Source: PVC group bacterium (GTDB lineage Bacteria; Verrucomicrobiota; Kiritimatiellia; SS1-B-03-39; PXDE01). Taken from it: a stretch of DNA of 29,192 nucleotides. Shown in pieces: positions 7,119-16,671 of this stretch. Under the pieces are notes generated by a model that made no database searches, was not told the origin of the DNA, and saw only the letters and a program-made list of their open reading frames with translations. The stretch lies in NCBI GenBank assembly GCA_003566475.1, contig PXDE01000485.1:1-29192 (forward strand), given 5' to 3'. How positions within the stretch are numbered: the first letter of the stretch is position 1; every line of letters starts with the position of its first letter. Made by a program: the position numbers and the translations under genes.

Positions 7119-7475
7119 TCACCCATCACTTCCCCGCTGGCAGGGGGGGGCGCCCGGTGGCTGCTCGTGGGTGGAGGTTGACGACGTCGGTGGGGCGGGC
7201 CGGGAAAGGTCCCGGACGCGGGTCAGGACAATGGCCTCGACATGGCAGACAAAGAAACCGAGGACGGCGGTCCCAAGCATGAACAGCGACCTGCCGAGTT
7301 GCTCTCTCCCTCCGAGCAAGAAGAAGACTCCCCCTAGGCCGTAGAGCACCGCCAGGCCACTTCCCACCTGGGCGAGGCCGGAGGCGACGGCGAGCACGAT
7401 GTCGGCGCTCCGCGTATAGGCGAAGGCGCTCTCCCGCGAGTGCCTCGGGTCCGGCGCCCGCTCCGGCAGGCTCAC
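7119..7475 (-). CDS. Small two-helix membrane protein, 118 aa
   Basis: The GTG start at 7475 overlaps the stop of the DUF2333 gene in a GTGA arrangement, which implies translational coupling. The protein has an N-terminal charged stretch and two hydrophobic helices: about residues 24-55, from SADIVLAVASGLAQVGSG to YGLGGVFFLL, and about 63-84, from SLFMLGTAVLGFFVCHVEAI. It ends in a Pro/Ser/Thr-rich tail. The frame stays open upstream through the other two genes, but only this part has the hydrophobic pattern of a real protein. No family is recognised. The extreme C-terminus runs into a short heptad repeat (CATCACC). Position as last gene of an ATPase/DUF2333 operon suggests an accessory membrane subunit. 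Confidence 0.65.
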   Translation of the reverse strand: MSLPERAPDPRHSRESAFAYTRSADIVLAVASGLAQVGSGLAVLYGLGGVFFLLGGREQLGRSLFMLGTAVLGFFVCHVEAIVLTRVRDLSRPAPPTSSTSTHEQPPGAPPCQRGSDG

Positions 7476-8770
7476 GGCCCCGCCCGCGGGGGCCCGGCGG
7501 GCGAGCCCATGCTCATGAGGGAGCGCAGGTCGGCCACGGCGAGGTGGGCCTGGGCGAGGTAGGCGGCGAGGGTGATGGAGTGGTTGGGGGTGATGCTGTA
7601 GTCGCGTCCGGCCATGATCATGGGGGTGCGGATGGGCTGGAGGGCGGCGTGGAGCTCGCTGAGGGCGCGGTTCATCTGGCCCATGGCCCGCTGGCCGTCG
7701 ATCACCTGCTCGAAGTCGTCGCGGACGGCGAGGAGGAGATGGTAGAGGGCGAAGGCGGTGCCCCGGGCCTCGAAGAACACGTCGTCGATCTCCAGCCACG
7801 GGGTCTTGCGGACGAGCCGGCGGCTGCTGTCGAGCACCTCCTCGCGGCCGGCGAGGGGGGGCTCCCACTGGGGGCGCTCCTCCTCCGGGCGCTCGAGGGT
7901 CTGCTGGGGGGCGATCTGCTCGTGGGCGTACCCGAACGAGGTGAGGGCCCTGGGGTCGTAGAGGTAGTCGCCGGCGCTGGCCCGGAGGGCGATGGCGGTC
8001 TCGCCCAGCCGCCGCTCCACGTAGCGGAAGTATTCGGCCAGGTTGTCCTGGCGCACGAAGAACGGGGCCCGCTCGCGGCCCGGGCGGGAGAGGGCCTCGA
8101 GGTAGGCCTCGAGCTCGTCGCGGGCCACCGTGTACTGGGATTCGGCGGAGGGCAGAATCCAGGAGGTGTGGTCGATGTTGATGCGCTGGAAGGCCCGGCG
8201 GATCTCGGGCGGGCCCTCGGACTGGCCCCGGTACCGGGTCATGTCCAGCATCAGCACCAGCACGATGTCCCGGACGGCCACCAGGGCGCCGTACTCCCAG
8301 TTGGGGATGTTGTCGAGCCAGCGCACCCGGACCGCCTTCCACCGCCTCACCCCGTAGGCGTCCTCGACCCGCCAGGGCACGGCCCCGTAGGTGGCGGGCG
8401 GGAACATGTCGTTGACCAGCAGGCCGCCCGGCTTGTCGAGCAGGGTGTCGATGAGCCGCTGGGCGGTGTGGACGGTGTGGTAGCCCATGGGCAGGTCGGC
8501 CCCTTCCGCGATGTGCTTCTGGGCGATGGCGTGGGTCCGGGCCTCCTCCAGGGTGTCGAAGATGGGGGGCTCGCGGCTCCACCAGATGCTGAGGCCCAGG
8601 TTCACCCCCAGGTAGACGACGAGGGCGATGCCGGCGACCCGCATGAAGCGCTGCCGGCGCGAGGCGCGGCGGGACGCGGACGTCTCCTCCCCGGCCGTCC
8701 CGGCGGAGGGGTCGGAAGAGGACAGGGCGGGCTCGTCGGTCGGACGCTCGGAGGAAGGCTCGGAAGTCAT
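7472..8770 (-). CDS. DUF2333-family membrane protein
   Basis: A 432-aa protein. Residues 1-42 are Ser/Glu/Arg-rich and cytoplasmic. One transmembrane helix (about 44-64) leads to a large domain outside the membrane. Hallmarks of DUF2333 are visible: LIDTLLDKPGGLLVNDMFPP, LDNIPNWEYGALVAVRDI, the SWILPSAESQY block, FVRQDNLAEYFRYVERRLGETAIALRAS, and FFEARGTAFALYHLLLAVRDDF. The family's function is unknown. It is described mainly in proteobacteria, where it is a bitopic inner-membrane protein. The gene lies 48 bases downstream of the KAP-like ATPase and overlaps the small membrane gene, so all three probably form one operon acting at the cytoplasmic membrane. Confidence 0.8.
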   Translation of the reverse strand: MTSEPSSERPTDEPALSSSDPSAGTAGEETSASRRASRRQRFMRVAGIALVVYLGVNLGLSIWWSREPPIFDTLEEARTHAIAQKHIAEGADLPMGYHTVHTAQRLIDTLLDKPGGLLVNDMFPPATYGAVPWRVEDAYGVRRWKAVRVRWLDNIPNWEYGALVAVRDIVLVLMLDMTRYRGQSEGPPEIRRAFQRINIDHTSWILPSAESQYTVARDELEAYLEALSRPGRERAPFFVRQDNLAEYFRYVERRLGETAIALRASAGDYLYDPRALTSFGYAHEQIAPQQTLERPEEERPQWEPPLAGREEVLDSSRRLVRKTPWLEIDDVFFEARGTAFALYHLLLAVRDDFEQVIDGQRAMGQMNRALSELHAALQPIRTPMIMAGRDYSITPNHSITLAAYLAQAHLAVADLRSLMSMGSPAGPPRAGP

Positions 8771-8818
8771 GCGGGGCGGGGGCGGAGGGTGGGGGCCATG
8801 GGGACGGGGCGGATCGGG

Positions 8819-10312
8819 CTAGGCGGGGGCCAGCCCCCGGTAGAAGGCCTGCACGCGCTCGCTCTGCTGGCGGCGCACCTGGTCGAGGATGAGCCGGGGG
8901 ATCTTGAACACCGGCGCCTCCTCCTCGGTGTTGCGGCAGTGCTCCTGGATGACCTGGTAGAGGAATTTGAAGGCGTCGCGGGGCTGGTGCATCTGGTCGA
9001 GGGCGTCGACGAGCATCTCGCGGCTGACGTCCTCGAACAGGTCGGTGAGGCGGATCTCCTCGGCGTTGCGGGTGCGGCAGGCCTGGAGGCGCCGGGAGCA
9101 CACGTCGTAGAGGGTGGAGCCGGTCCACTCCAGCTTCTCGATGAAGTTCTGCTTGTCGAGCCGGGCCTTCTGGAAGAAGCCCGGATCCTCCTTGATGAGC
9201 AGGTAGCGGAGGTCGATCGGCAGCAGCAGCTTGAGCCCGGTGCGGTCCTGCTGGAGGAACTTGTTGTCGAGCATGGGCCAGATGAGGCTGCGGATGCGGC
9301 CGGGATCGCCGTGGACGAGGTTGGGCTCGTCCACCCGGTCCACCAGCACCACCAGGCTCACCACCCCGGTCTCCTCCACGATGTCGAGGAAGCGGGCCAC
9401 GTACTGGTAGCGGATGTCCTGCTCGTCGGACAGGGGCAGGGGGCGGGCGGTGAGGTCGTCCTTGGGGAGCTGGGCGAGCAGGCCGGCCAGGGTGCCGGAG
9501 TCGCGCTCGATCACCCGCATCTCCTTGAGGACCTTGCGGGCCAGCCAGCGGAGGCGGATGGCCGCGACGCCCCAGGCCCCGAGCAGGCCGAGGATGACCA
9601 CCCCGAACACCAGGCTGAGGATGTCGACGGGCAGGCCCAGGAAGGGGGCGGCGATGAGGGCGGCCAGCCAGGCGGCCACGGCGGCCGCCGTGGCCGCCTT
9701 GTTCCAGTTGACGGTGGTCAGCCAGCCCAGGCGCAGGAACCGGGCGAGGTCGCGGAACCGCTGCCGGGAGTGCCCGCTGGGCGGATGGTCGTAGAGGATG
9801 GCCAGGAGGTAGAGGTCGATCCGCTTGCGCTTGTCCATGCGGCGCAGGGCCTTGAGCCGCTTGGGGGTGAGCGCGGGATCCTCGGCCTCGCCCATGACCA
9901 GATCGAGGAGGGAGGTGACGGCGCGGCTGAGAATGGCGTCGAGGTGGTCCTGGAGCCGGAACGCCTTGAGGGCGTCGGCCGGGTTCGAGGGCTGAAGATG
10001 GCGGACCACCCGGTCGATGGCCGGGTTGAGGTCGTCGTAGCGGACCACGTACACCTGCTTGTCGGGGTGCCGCTGGTTGTGCTGGCGGTAGCGTTGCTCC
10101 ATGAGCAGCTTGAGCGCGGTCTTGCCCGTCCCCTTTTCGCCGAACACCACCGAGGTGTCGGGGTGCTCGGGATCCCCGAAAATCTTGGCGAAGTCGGGGT
10201 GGGCCACCGGCTGGTCCATGAGGCGCCGGTAGACCGGGTCGTCCTTGGCCTCCTCGGCCCGGAACGGGTTCTCGATGACATCCCAGTGGGCGAAAAAGGT
10301 CTCGATATTCAT
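8819..10312 (-). CDS. KAP-like membrane-inserted P-loop ATPase
   Basis: A 497-aa NTPase. Walker A is GEKGTGKT (residues 58-65). Walker B is the hydrophobic strand VSLVVLVDRVDE (about 318-329, with Asp325, Asp328 and Glu329). Two transmembrane helices (about 207-226 and 231-252) are inserted between Walker A and Walker B. A pair of membrane helices inside the P-loop domain is the defining architecture of KAP NTPases, although the helix spacing here is larger and I cannot confirm family membership by alignment. LLLPIDLRYLLI (about 362-373) could be a sensor strand. The start at 10312 is chosen because MNIETFFAHWDVIENPF begins the domain and an intergenic gap with a divergent gene follows. It is the first gene of the operon with DUF2333 and a small membrane protein. 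Confidence 0.75.
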   Translation of the reverse strand: MNIETFFAHWDVIENPFRAEEAKDDPVYRRLMDQPVAHPDFAKIFGDPEHPDTSVVFGEKGTGKTALKLLMEQRYRQHNQRHPDKQVYVVRYDDLNPAIDRVVRHLQPSNPADALKAFRLQDHLDAILSRAVTSLLDLVMGEAEDPALTPKRLKALRRMDKRKRIDLYLLAILYDHPPSGHSRQRFRDLARFLRLGWLTTVNWNKAATAAAVAAWLAALIAAPFLGLPVDILSLVFGVVILGLLGAWGVAAIRLRWLARKVLKEMRVIERDSGTLAGLLAQLPKDDLTARPLPLSDEQDIRYQYVARFLDIVEETGVVSLVVLVDRVDEPNLVHGDPGRIRSLIWPMLDNKFLQQDRTGLKLLLPIDLRYLLIKEDPGFFQKARLDKQNFIEKLEWTGSTLYDVCSRRLQACRTRNAEEIRLTDLFEDVSREMLVDALDQMHQPRDAFKFLYQVIQEHCRNTEEEAPVFKIPRLILDQVRRQQSERVQAFYRGLAPA

Positions 10313-10466
10313 GTGGGGCCGGGGTATTTCTGGACGGATTGCATCGGCAATGAGAAGCGTCCGACTGTACGGGCAGGCCGGACGGGGCACAAATAGAAAA
10401 AGCTCCCGAGGGGGCGTCGGCGGATCCCGGACCGCCGGCCGGACGGGGAACCAAGGACCACAGACC

Positions 10467-11849
10467 ATGGAGATGCGGACGGAACGGGATTCGATGGGCG
10501 AGAAGGAGATCCCCGCCGGGGCCCTGTACGGGGTGACCAGCGCCCGGTCGATGGAGAACTTCGACGCGGCGGGCCGTCGGCTGCCCCTGGAGATCATCCG
10601 GGGCATCGTGCAGATCAAGCAGGCCTGCGCCCTGGCCAACCACGACCTCGGCCTGCTCAGCCCCGAGAAGACCCAGGCCATCGTGGCCGCCTGCGGGAAG
10701 GCCCTGTCCGGGGCCCACGACGACGCCTTCGTGGTCGAGGTCTTCCAGGCCGGGTCGGGCACCTCCAGCAACATGAATGTGAACGAGGTGCTGGGCAACC
10801 TGGCCAACCTCGAGCTGGGCGGGAAGCCGGGGGACCGCCATCTGGTGCATCCCAACGACGACGTGAACAAGGGCCAGTCCACCAACAACGTGTTCCCGTC
10901 GGGGATCAAGGTGGCCTGCGTGAACCTGACCCCGGCCCTCCTGGCCGAGGCCGACGCCACGGTGCAGAGCCTCCGCAGCCGGGCCGCGAGGTTCGCCCAC
11001 GTCCGCAAGACCGGCCGCACCCACCTCCAGGACGCGGTGCCCATCACGGTGGAGCAGGAGATGCGGGCCTGGGCCCGGGCCCTCGAGAAGAGCCGGACCC
11101 GGGTGGCCGAGGCGGCCGACAGGCTGCTCGAGCTCGGGGTGGGGGGCAACGCGGTGGGGACCGGGATCAACACCAAGGCCGCCTTCCGCGGGCTCATCAT
11201 GAAGCACCTCTCGGAGATCACCGGCTCGGCCTACCGGGTGGCCGAGGACGGGCTGGAGATCACCCAGTTCCTGACCGACCTCGGCCAATATGGGGCCGCG
11301 CTGAAGCTGCTGGCCCTGGACCTGGGCAAGATGGCCAACGACCTTCGGCTGCTGGTGTCGGGGCCGAACACGGCGATCGGGGAGTACATCCTGCCCGCGG
11401 TGGAGCCGGGGTCGTCGATCATGCCGGGCAAGATCAACCCCAGCATCTGCGAGGCCGCCAACATGGCCTGCCTGTACGTGGTGGGGATGGAAGCGGCGGT
11501 GGCGGCCGGGGTGGGGGCGGGCCAGCTCCAGCTCAACACCCACATGCCGCTGGTGGGAGACTGCCTGGTCCAGGCCGCCGGGCTGCTCGCCCGCACCCTG
11601 CGCATGGTCCGGACCCGGTGCGTGGAGGGGATCGAGGTGGACGAGGCCCGCTGCCAGCACTGCTTCGACGTGAGCGCGGGCCTGGCCACGGTGCTCAACC
11701 CCACCCTCGGCTACGACAAGGTGGCCGCGCTGGTCAAGGAATCCCTGAAAACCGGGGAAACGCTGCGTCAGATCGTGCTCCGGCAGAAGATCATGGGCGA
11801 GGACGCGCTTGAGGACTTGCTAAGCCGGAGCACTGGCCCCACGTTGTAG
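10467..11849 (+). CDS. fumC: Class II fumarate hydratase (fumarase/aspartase superfamily)
   Basis: A 460-aa enzyme interconverting fumarate and malate in the TCA cycle. Superfamily motifs appear in order: DSMGEKEIPAGALYG at the N-terminus, GSGTSSNMNVNEV, HPNDDVNKGQSTNNVFPSG, RTHLQDAVPITVEQE, GGNAVGTGIN and the signature GSSIMPGKINPSICE. RTHLQDA, MPGK and the DSMGE start favour fumarase over aspartase, which usually has RTQLQDA and MPAK. HPNDDVN, AVGTGIN and NPSICE are less typical, so aspartate ammonia-lyase is not fully excluded. The neighbouring sdhCAB genes 28 bases downstream support fumarase. ATG 10467 is preceded by an AAGGA-type ribosome site. It is transcribed divergently from the ATPase operon across about 154 bases. 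Confidence 0.82.
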   Translation: MEMRTERDSMGEKEIPAGALYGVTSARSMENFDAAGRRLPLEIIRGIVQIKQACALANHDLGLLSPEKTQAIVAACGKALSGAHDDAFVVEVFQAGSGTSSNMNVNEVLGNLANLELGGKPGDRHLVHPNDDVNKGQSTNNVFPSGIKVACVNLTPALLAEADATVQSLRSRAARFAHVRKTGRTHLQDAVPITVEQEMRAWARALEKSRTRVAEAADRLLELGVGGNAVGTGINTKAAFRGLIMKHLSEITGSAYRVAEDGLEITQFLTDLGQYGAALKLLALDLGKMANDLRLLVSGPNTAIGEYILPAVEPGSSIMPGKINPSICEAANMACLYVVGMEAAVAAGVGAGQLQLNTHMPLVGDCLVQAAGLLARTLRMVRTRCVEGIEVDEARCQHCFDVSAGLATVLNPTLGYDKVAALVKESLKTGETLRQIVLRQKIMGEDALEDLLSRSTGPTL

Positions 11850-11877
11850 GCTCTTTCACCGACCAGGAACGCCGCCC

Positions 11878-12761
11878 ATGTCACAGCTCATCGCCCACGC
11901 CCGCACCTCGGTGGGCCGGAAGGCCCTGATGGCCTTCACCGGCCTGGGGCTGGTTCTCTTCGTCATCATCCACCTCATCGGCAACCTCACCCTGCTGATG
12001 AGCGCGGAGGCCTTCAACGGCTACACCTACCTGCTGAAGCGGATCGGGCACGGGATGTTCCTGCGGTTCGCGGAAGCCGGGCTGGCCGCGTTCTTCATCG
12101 GCCACGCCTACACCGGGGTGCAGGTCTGGCGGAAGCGGACCTCGGCCCGGGCCGACCGCTACTTCCGGGAGGGGGACGCGGGCGGGGCCAGCCAGAAGAG
12201 CCTGGCCTCGCGGACCATGATCCTCACCGGGCCGGTGCTGCTGGTGTTCGTCATCCTTCATGTGCTGCATTTCCGGCTGGGGCCGGGCGAGGCCCAGGGC
12301 TACGTCACCACGGTGCACGGGGTCGAGATGCGCGACCTCTACCGGCTGGTCATCGAGCAGTTCAACAAGCCGTTCATCGTGCTGCTGTACACGGTGGTGC
12401 AGCTCTTCCTGGGCTTCCACCTGTTCCACGGGATCTGGAGCGGACTCCAGTCCCTGGGCTGGACCAGCAAGCCCTGGCTGCCCATCCTGATCCGGGCCAG
12501 CCGCGGCCTGGCCGTGGTGCTGGCGGTGGGGTTCGTTTACGTCCCCGTGCATATCCTCCTCTTCATCCGCCCGCCCGCTCCGCCTCCGGTCGCCGAGGCC
12601 GTCGTCGAGCCGGGGCCGCCGACCGCGCCGGCGGCGGAGACCGCCGCCCCCGCCGCCGAGGCGCCGCCGGCCGAACCCGCGCCGACCCCGGCGCCGACGC
12701 CCGCTCCCACGCCCTCGCCACCACCCGCGCCCACGCCCCCCGTCCGACCAGGAGTCCTGCT

Positions 12762-12765
<4 letters not shown>
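11878..12765 (+). CDS. sdhC: Succinate dehydrogenase cytochrome b558 subunit with Pro/Ala-rich tail
   Basis: A 295-aa membrane anchor of complex II. Five hydrophobic helices are visible at about residues 14-36, 62-84, 112-132, 163-186 and 207-229. His residues suited to haem ligation lie within or near the helices (His32, His76, His128, His131, His181, His184). This is the single large subunit type (b558 family), and no separate sdhD is present. After the last helix (FIRPPAPPP) comes an unusual tail of about 60 residues made almost only of Pro, Ala, Thr and Glu. The family normally ends soon after helix five. The stop overlaps the GTG start of sdhA by four bases. A CAGGA ribosome site precedes the ATG. 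Confidence 0.9.
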
Positions 12766-14693
<1,928 letters not shown>

Positions 14694-14703
14694 AGGCACC
14701 CCT

Positions 14704-15450
14704 ATGAACGTCAATCTTCTCATCTGGCGACAGGACGGGCCGGACCAGCCCGGGCGCATGGCCCCCTACACCGTGGCCGACGTGTCCCCGGACATGTCCA
14801 TCCTGGAGATGCTCGACATCCTCAACGAGCAGCTCACCGCCCGGGGCGAGCGTCCGGTCGAGTTCGACTCCGACTGCCGCGAGGGGATCTGCGGGGCCTG
14901 CGGGCTGGTCATCAACGGGGTGGCCCACGGACCCCGGTCGGCCTGCACCACCTGCGAGCTGCGCATGCGCTCCTTCCGCGACGGGGAGACCATCGCCATC
15001 GAGCCCTGGCGGGCCAACGGGTTCCCGATCATCCGCGACCTCGTGGTGGACCGGAGCGCGTTCGACCGGATCATCACCGCCGGCGGCTACATCTCGGTGA
15101 ACACCGGCGAGGCCCCCGACGCCAACTCGGTGCCTATCGGCAAGGTGGCGGCGGAGCTGGCCATGGACAGCGCGGCCTGCATCGGCTGCGGGGCCTGCGT
15201 GGCCGCCTGCCCCAACGCCTCGGCCTCGCTGTTCACGGCGGCCAAGATCGCCCAGTTCGCCCGGCTGCCCCAGGGCCAGCTCGAGCGGCACCGCCGGGCG
15301 CTCCGCATGGTCGAGCAGATGGACGCCGAGGGCTTCGGCGACTGCTCGAACCACGGCGAGTGCGAGGCGGTCTGCCCCAAGGCGATCTCCATCGAGACCA
15401 TCGCCATCATGCGGCGGGAGTACCTCCGCGCCACCGTCAAGTCCGCCTAG
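14704..15450 (+). CDS. sdhB: Succinate dehydrogenase iron-sulfur subunit
   Basis: A 248-aa subunit passing electrons from FAD to the quinone site. Its cysteines fall in three groups. The 2Fe-2S ligands are in DSDCREGICGAC and SACTTC (Cys58, 63, 66, 81). The 4Fe-4S group is CIGCGACVAACP (Cys159, 162, 165, 169). The third cluster group is CSNHGECEAVCP (Cys214, 220, 224). The CSNHGECEAVCPK form is typical of b558-type enzymes. The gene starts 10 bases after sdhA, with an AGAGG ribosome site. A strong inverted repeat 19 bases after the stop may end the fumC-sdhCAB transcript. Confidence 0.96.
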   Translation: MNVNLLIWRQDGPDQPGRMAPYTVADVSPDMSILEMLDILNEQLTARGERPVEFDSDCREGICGACGLVINGVAHGPRSACTTCELRMRSFRDGETIAIEPWRANGFPIIRDLVVDRSAFDRIITAGGYISVNTGEAPDANSVPIGKVAAELAMDSAACIGCGACVAACPNASASLFTAAKIAQFARLPQGQLERHRRALRMVEQMDAEGFGDCSNHGECEAVCPKAISIETIAIMRREYLRATVKSA

Positions 15451-15468
15451 ACGAAGGGGTCAAGGCGA

Positions 15469-15566
15469 AAGGGGTCAGGCTGTAATCCTTGCAGTCCGAA
15501 TGATCTCGTGCGTTCCACGCGGAGCACACCGCCATCAGGACTGCAAGGATTACAGCCTGACCCCTT
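15469..15566. repeat. Perfect 29-bp inverted repeat (REPIN-like, possible bidirectional terminator)
   Basis: The left arm (15469-15497) begins AAGGGGTCAGGCTGTAATCC and ends TTGCAGTCC. The right arm (15538-15566) is its exact reverse complement. The loop is 40 bases. It sits between the convergent sdhB and outer-membrane protein genes, 10 bases from the latter's stop. Its form (two REP-like arms in inverted orientation) matches REPINs mobilised by RAYT transposases, and the hairpin could terminate transcription from both sides. An extra partial arm, AAGGGGTCAAGGCG, lies just before it. Confidence 0.85.
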
Positions 15567-15575
15567 GAGGCATGG

Positions 15576-16109
15576 CTAGAAGTAGAAGAACCGCAGGCCC
15601 AGCCGGATGCTCCAGTCGAACTGGCTGGTCTTGGCATTGTCCCGCAGGTAGATCTCGCCGGTCGCGAACTGGGTCAGCACGGACAGGCTGACGGCCGCGT
15701 TCTCGTTGAGGAAGACCTTCACGCCCGCCTCGGGGGTGGCCACGCCGACCGTCCGGTTGCCCCGCAGACCGGGAATGTCGAACTTGGTGTAGTTCACGCC
15801 CAGGCCCAGGCCCACGAACGGCATGGCCGGTCCGCCGGTCTCGAAATTGAACTCGGTGTACACGCCGCCGCCCGCGCTGGAGAGGGAGTCGGAGTCCGCG
15901 AAGGAGGCGGTGGCGCCGATGACCACGCCGTCGTAGATGAAGTAGCCCCAGCGGAGGTCCAGCTCCACCCGCGTGCCGTCCGCGGTGTCGGGATCGACCA
16001 GGCCGCTCAGGCCGAGTTCCTTGGTCTGCCAGATCAGATTCTGGGCCGATGCCGCGCCCATGCCCAATGCGGCCGTCAGAGCCAGTGCCGCCATCACCTT
16101 GCGTGCCAT
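15576..16109 (-). CDS. Outer-membrane beta-barrel protein, 177 aa
   Basis: A signal peptide (MARKVMAALALTAALGMG, cleavage after ASA at about residue 22) is followed by a mature domain of alternating hydrophobic and polar strands. Examples are VELDLRWGYFIYDGVVIGA, PFVGLGLGVNYTKF, AVSLSVLTQFATGEIYL and FDWSIRLGLRFFYF. The C-terminal residue is Phe after an aromatic-rich strand, the usual BAM recognition pattern for small eight-stranded barrels (OmpA-, OmpX- or OmpW-like). The specific role is unknown. The start at 16109 is chosen because it begins the signal peptide. In-frame sequence upstream to 16568 is repeat-rich and non-coding in character. It is convergent with sdhB. Confidence 0.82.
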   Translation of the reverse strand: MARKVMAALALTAALGMGAASAQNLIWQTKELGLSGLVDPDTADGTRVELDLRWGYFIYDGVVIGATASFADSDSLSSAGGGVYTEFNFETGGPAMPFVGLGLGVNYTKFDIPGLRGNRTVGVATPEAGVKVFLNENAAVSLSVLTQFATGEIYLRDNAKTSQFDWSIRLGLRFFYF

Positions 16110-16192
16110 ATCCAGTCCTCCCGGGGGTTGATCCGATGTTGCGGGGCACTCTGCCAAGTGGGGGCGGGGTTGGCAAGGAGGAAGGGGAGGGC

Positions 16193-16339
16193 GGTGGTCG
16201 GTGGTCAGTCGACGCCTCTGAAGCGCGGGGTTCAGCCGGATAAGGGGTGAGACGGCTGGCACGCTGCGGGATACGCGATGCGCGACCCGGGATGCGCGGA
16301 AACCGATGGTTGACGATTGACGAAGCACGAAGTGAGAAG
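16193..16339 (+). repeat. Dispersed composite repeat, copy B, with period-7 tail
   Basis: This begins with two GGTGGTC heptads and continues through GCGGGGTTCAGCCGGAT and TGAGACGGC. From 16270 it becomes a strict period-7 run: GATACGC, GATGCGC, GACCCGG, GATGCGC, GGAAACC, GATGGTT, GACGATT, GACGAAG, CACGAAG. The same composite structure is present at 29011-29177. The gap 16110-16671 holds this repeat, the array at 16418-16445 and the hairpin pair at 16452-16583, but no gene. Confidence 0.75.
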
Positions 16340-16417
16340 TAGGGCCAGTCCGTCGCGGCTCGCTATCGCGATCGATTCTCGCGGCTCGGATGGGGCGCGG
16401 GGAGCCTCGGAACCGCA

Positions 16418-16445
16418 GAATGTCGAATGTCGAATGTCGAACGGG
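16418..16445. repeat. Period-7 tandem array (GAATGTC)
   Basis: Three identical GAATGTC units are followed by GAACGGG. This is another short heptad array in the gap upstream of the beta-barrel gene. Confidence 0.7.
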
Positions 16446-16451
16446 CCAGCC

Positions 16452-16583
16452 AGTACCTCGCTGTCTGTGACAGCGAGGCCGCGTGAGCAGTGCCTGACGG
16501 GTGGATGGTGAAGCCCATGACCATGCTTCCTCCGGATCAGGCTCGTTCCACACGCGGTCCGCTGTCACAGACAGCGGACTACC
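16452..16583. repeat. Inverted pair of related hairpins (REPIN-like)
   Basis: Hairpin 1 (16456-16478) pairs CCTCGCTGTC with GACAGCGAGG around TGT. Hairpin 2 (16557-16579) pairs GTCCGCTGTC with GACAGCGGAC around ACA. Read on the opposite strand, hairpin 2 has the same core (CGCTGTC, TGT, GACAGCG) and the same flanks (GTA before, CCGCGTG after). Only the outer three base pairs differ, and pairing is kept in both. The two are therefore inverted copies of one element about 100 bases apart. Confidence 0.8.
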
Positions 16584-16671
16584 GGGTCCGCGGCCATTCG
16601 ATCATAGGCCTGTGCGCACGGAATCGCGGGAGCATGTCTCAGCGCAGTGACATCCGGTGGACTCCGGCGGG

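Noticed and set aside
7544..10396. A 950-codon plus-strand frame opposite the ATPase and DUF2333 genes
   Set aside because: It is the antisense shadow of two genes with recognisable motifs and has no domains of its own. The same holds for long antisense frames at 427-2265, 12537-14759 and 20130-22340.
7119..11660. A 1513-codon open frame on the minus strand spanning the ATPase operon and fumC
   Set aside because: Most of it is Pro/Arg/Gly-rich antisense or out-of-frame sequence to genes with clear domains. Only its last 118 codons, after the GTG at 7475, look like a real membrane protein.
10467..11849. Aspartate ammonia-lyase in place of fumarase
   Set aside because: HPNDDVN and AVGTGIN lean that way, but RTHLQDA, GSSIMPGK and the adjacent sdhCAB genes favour fumarase.
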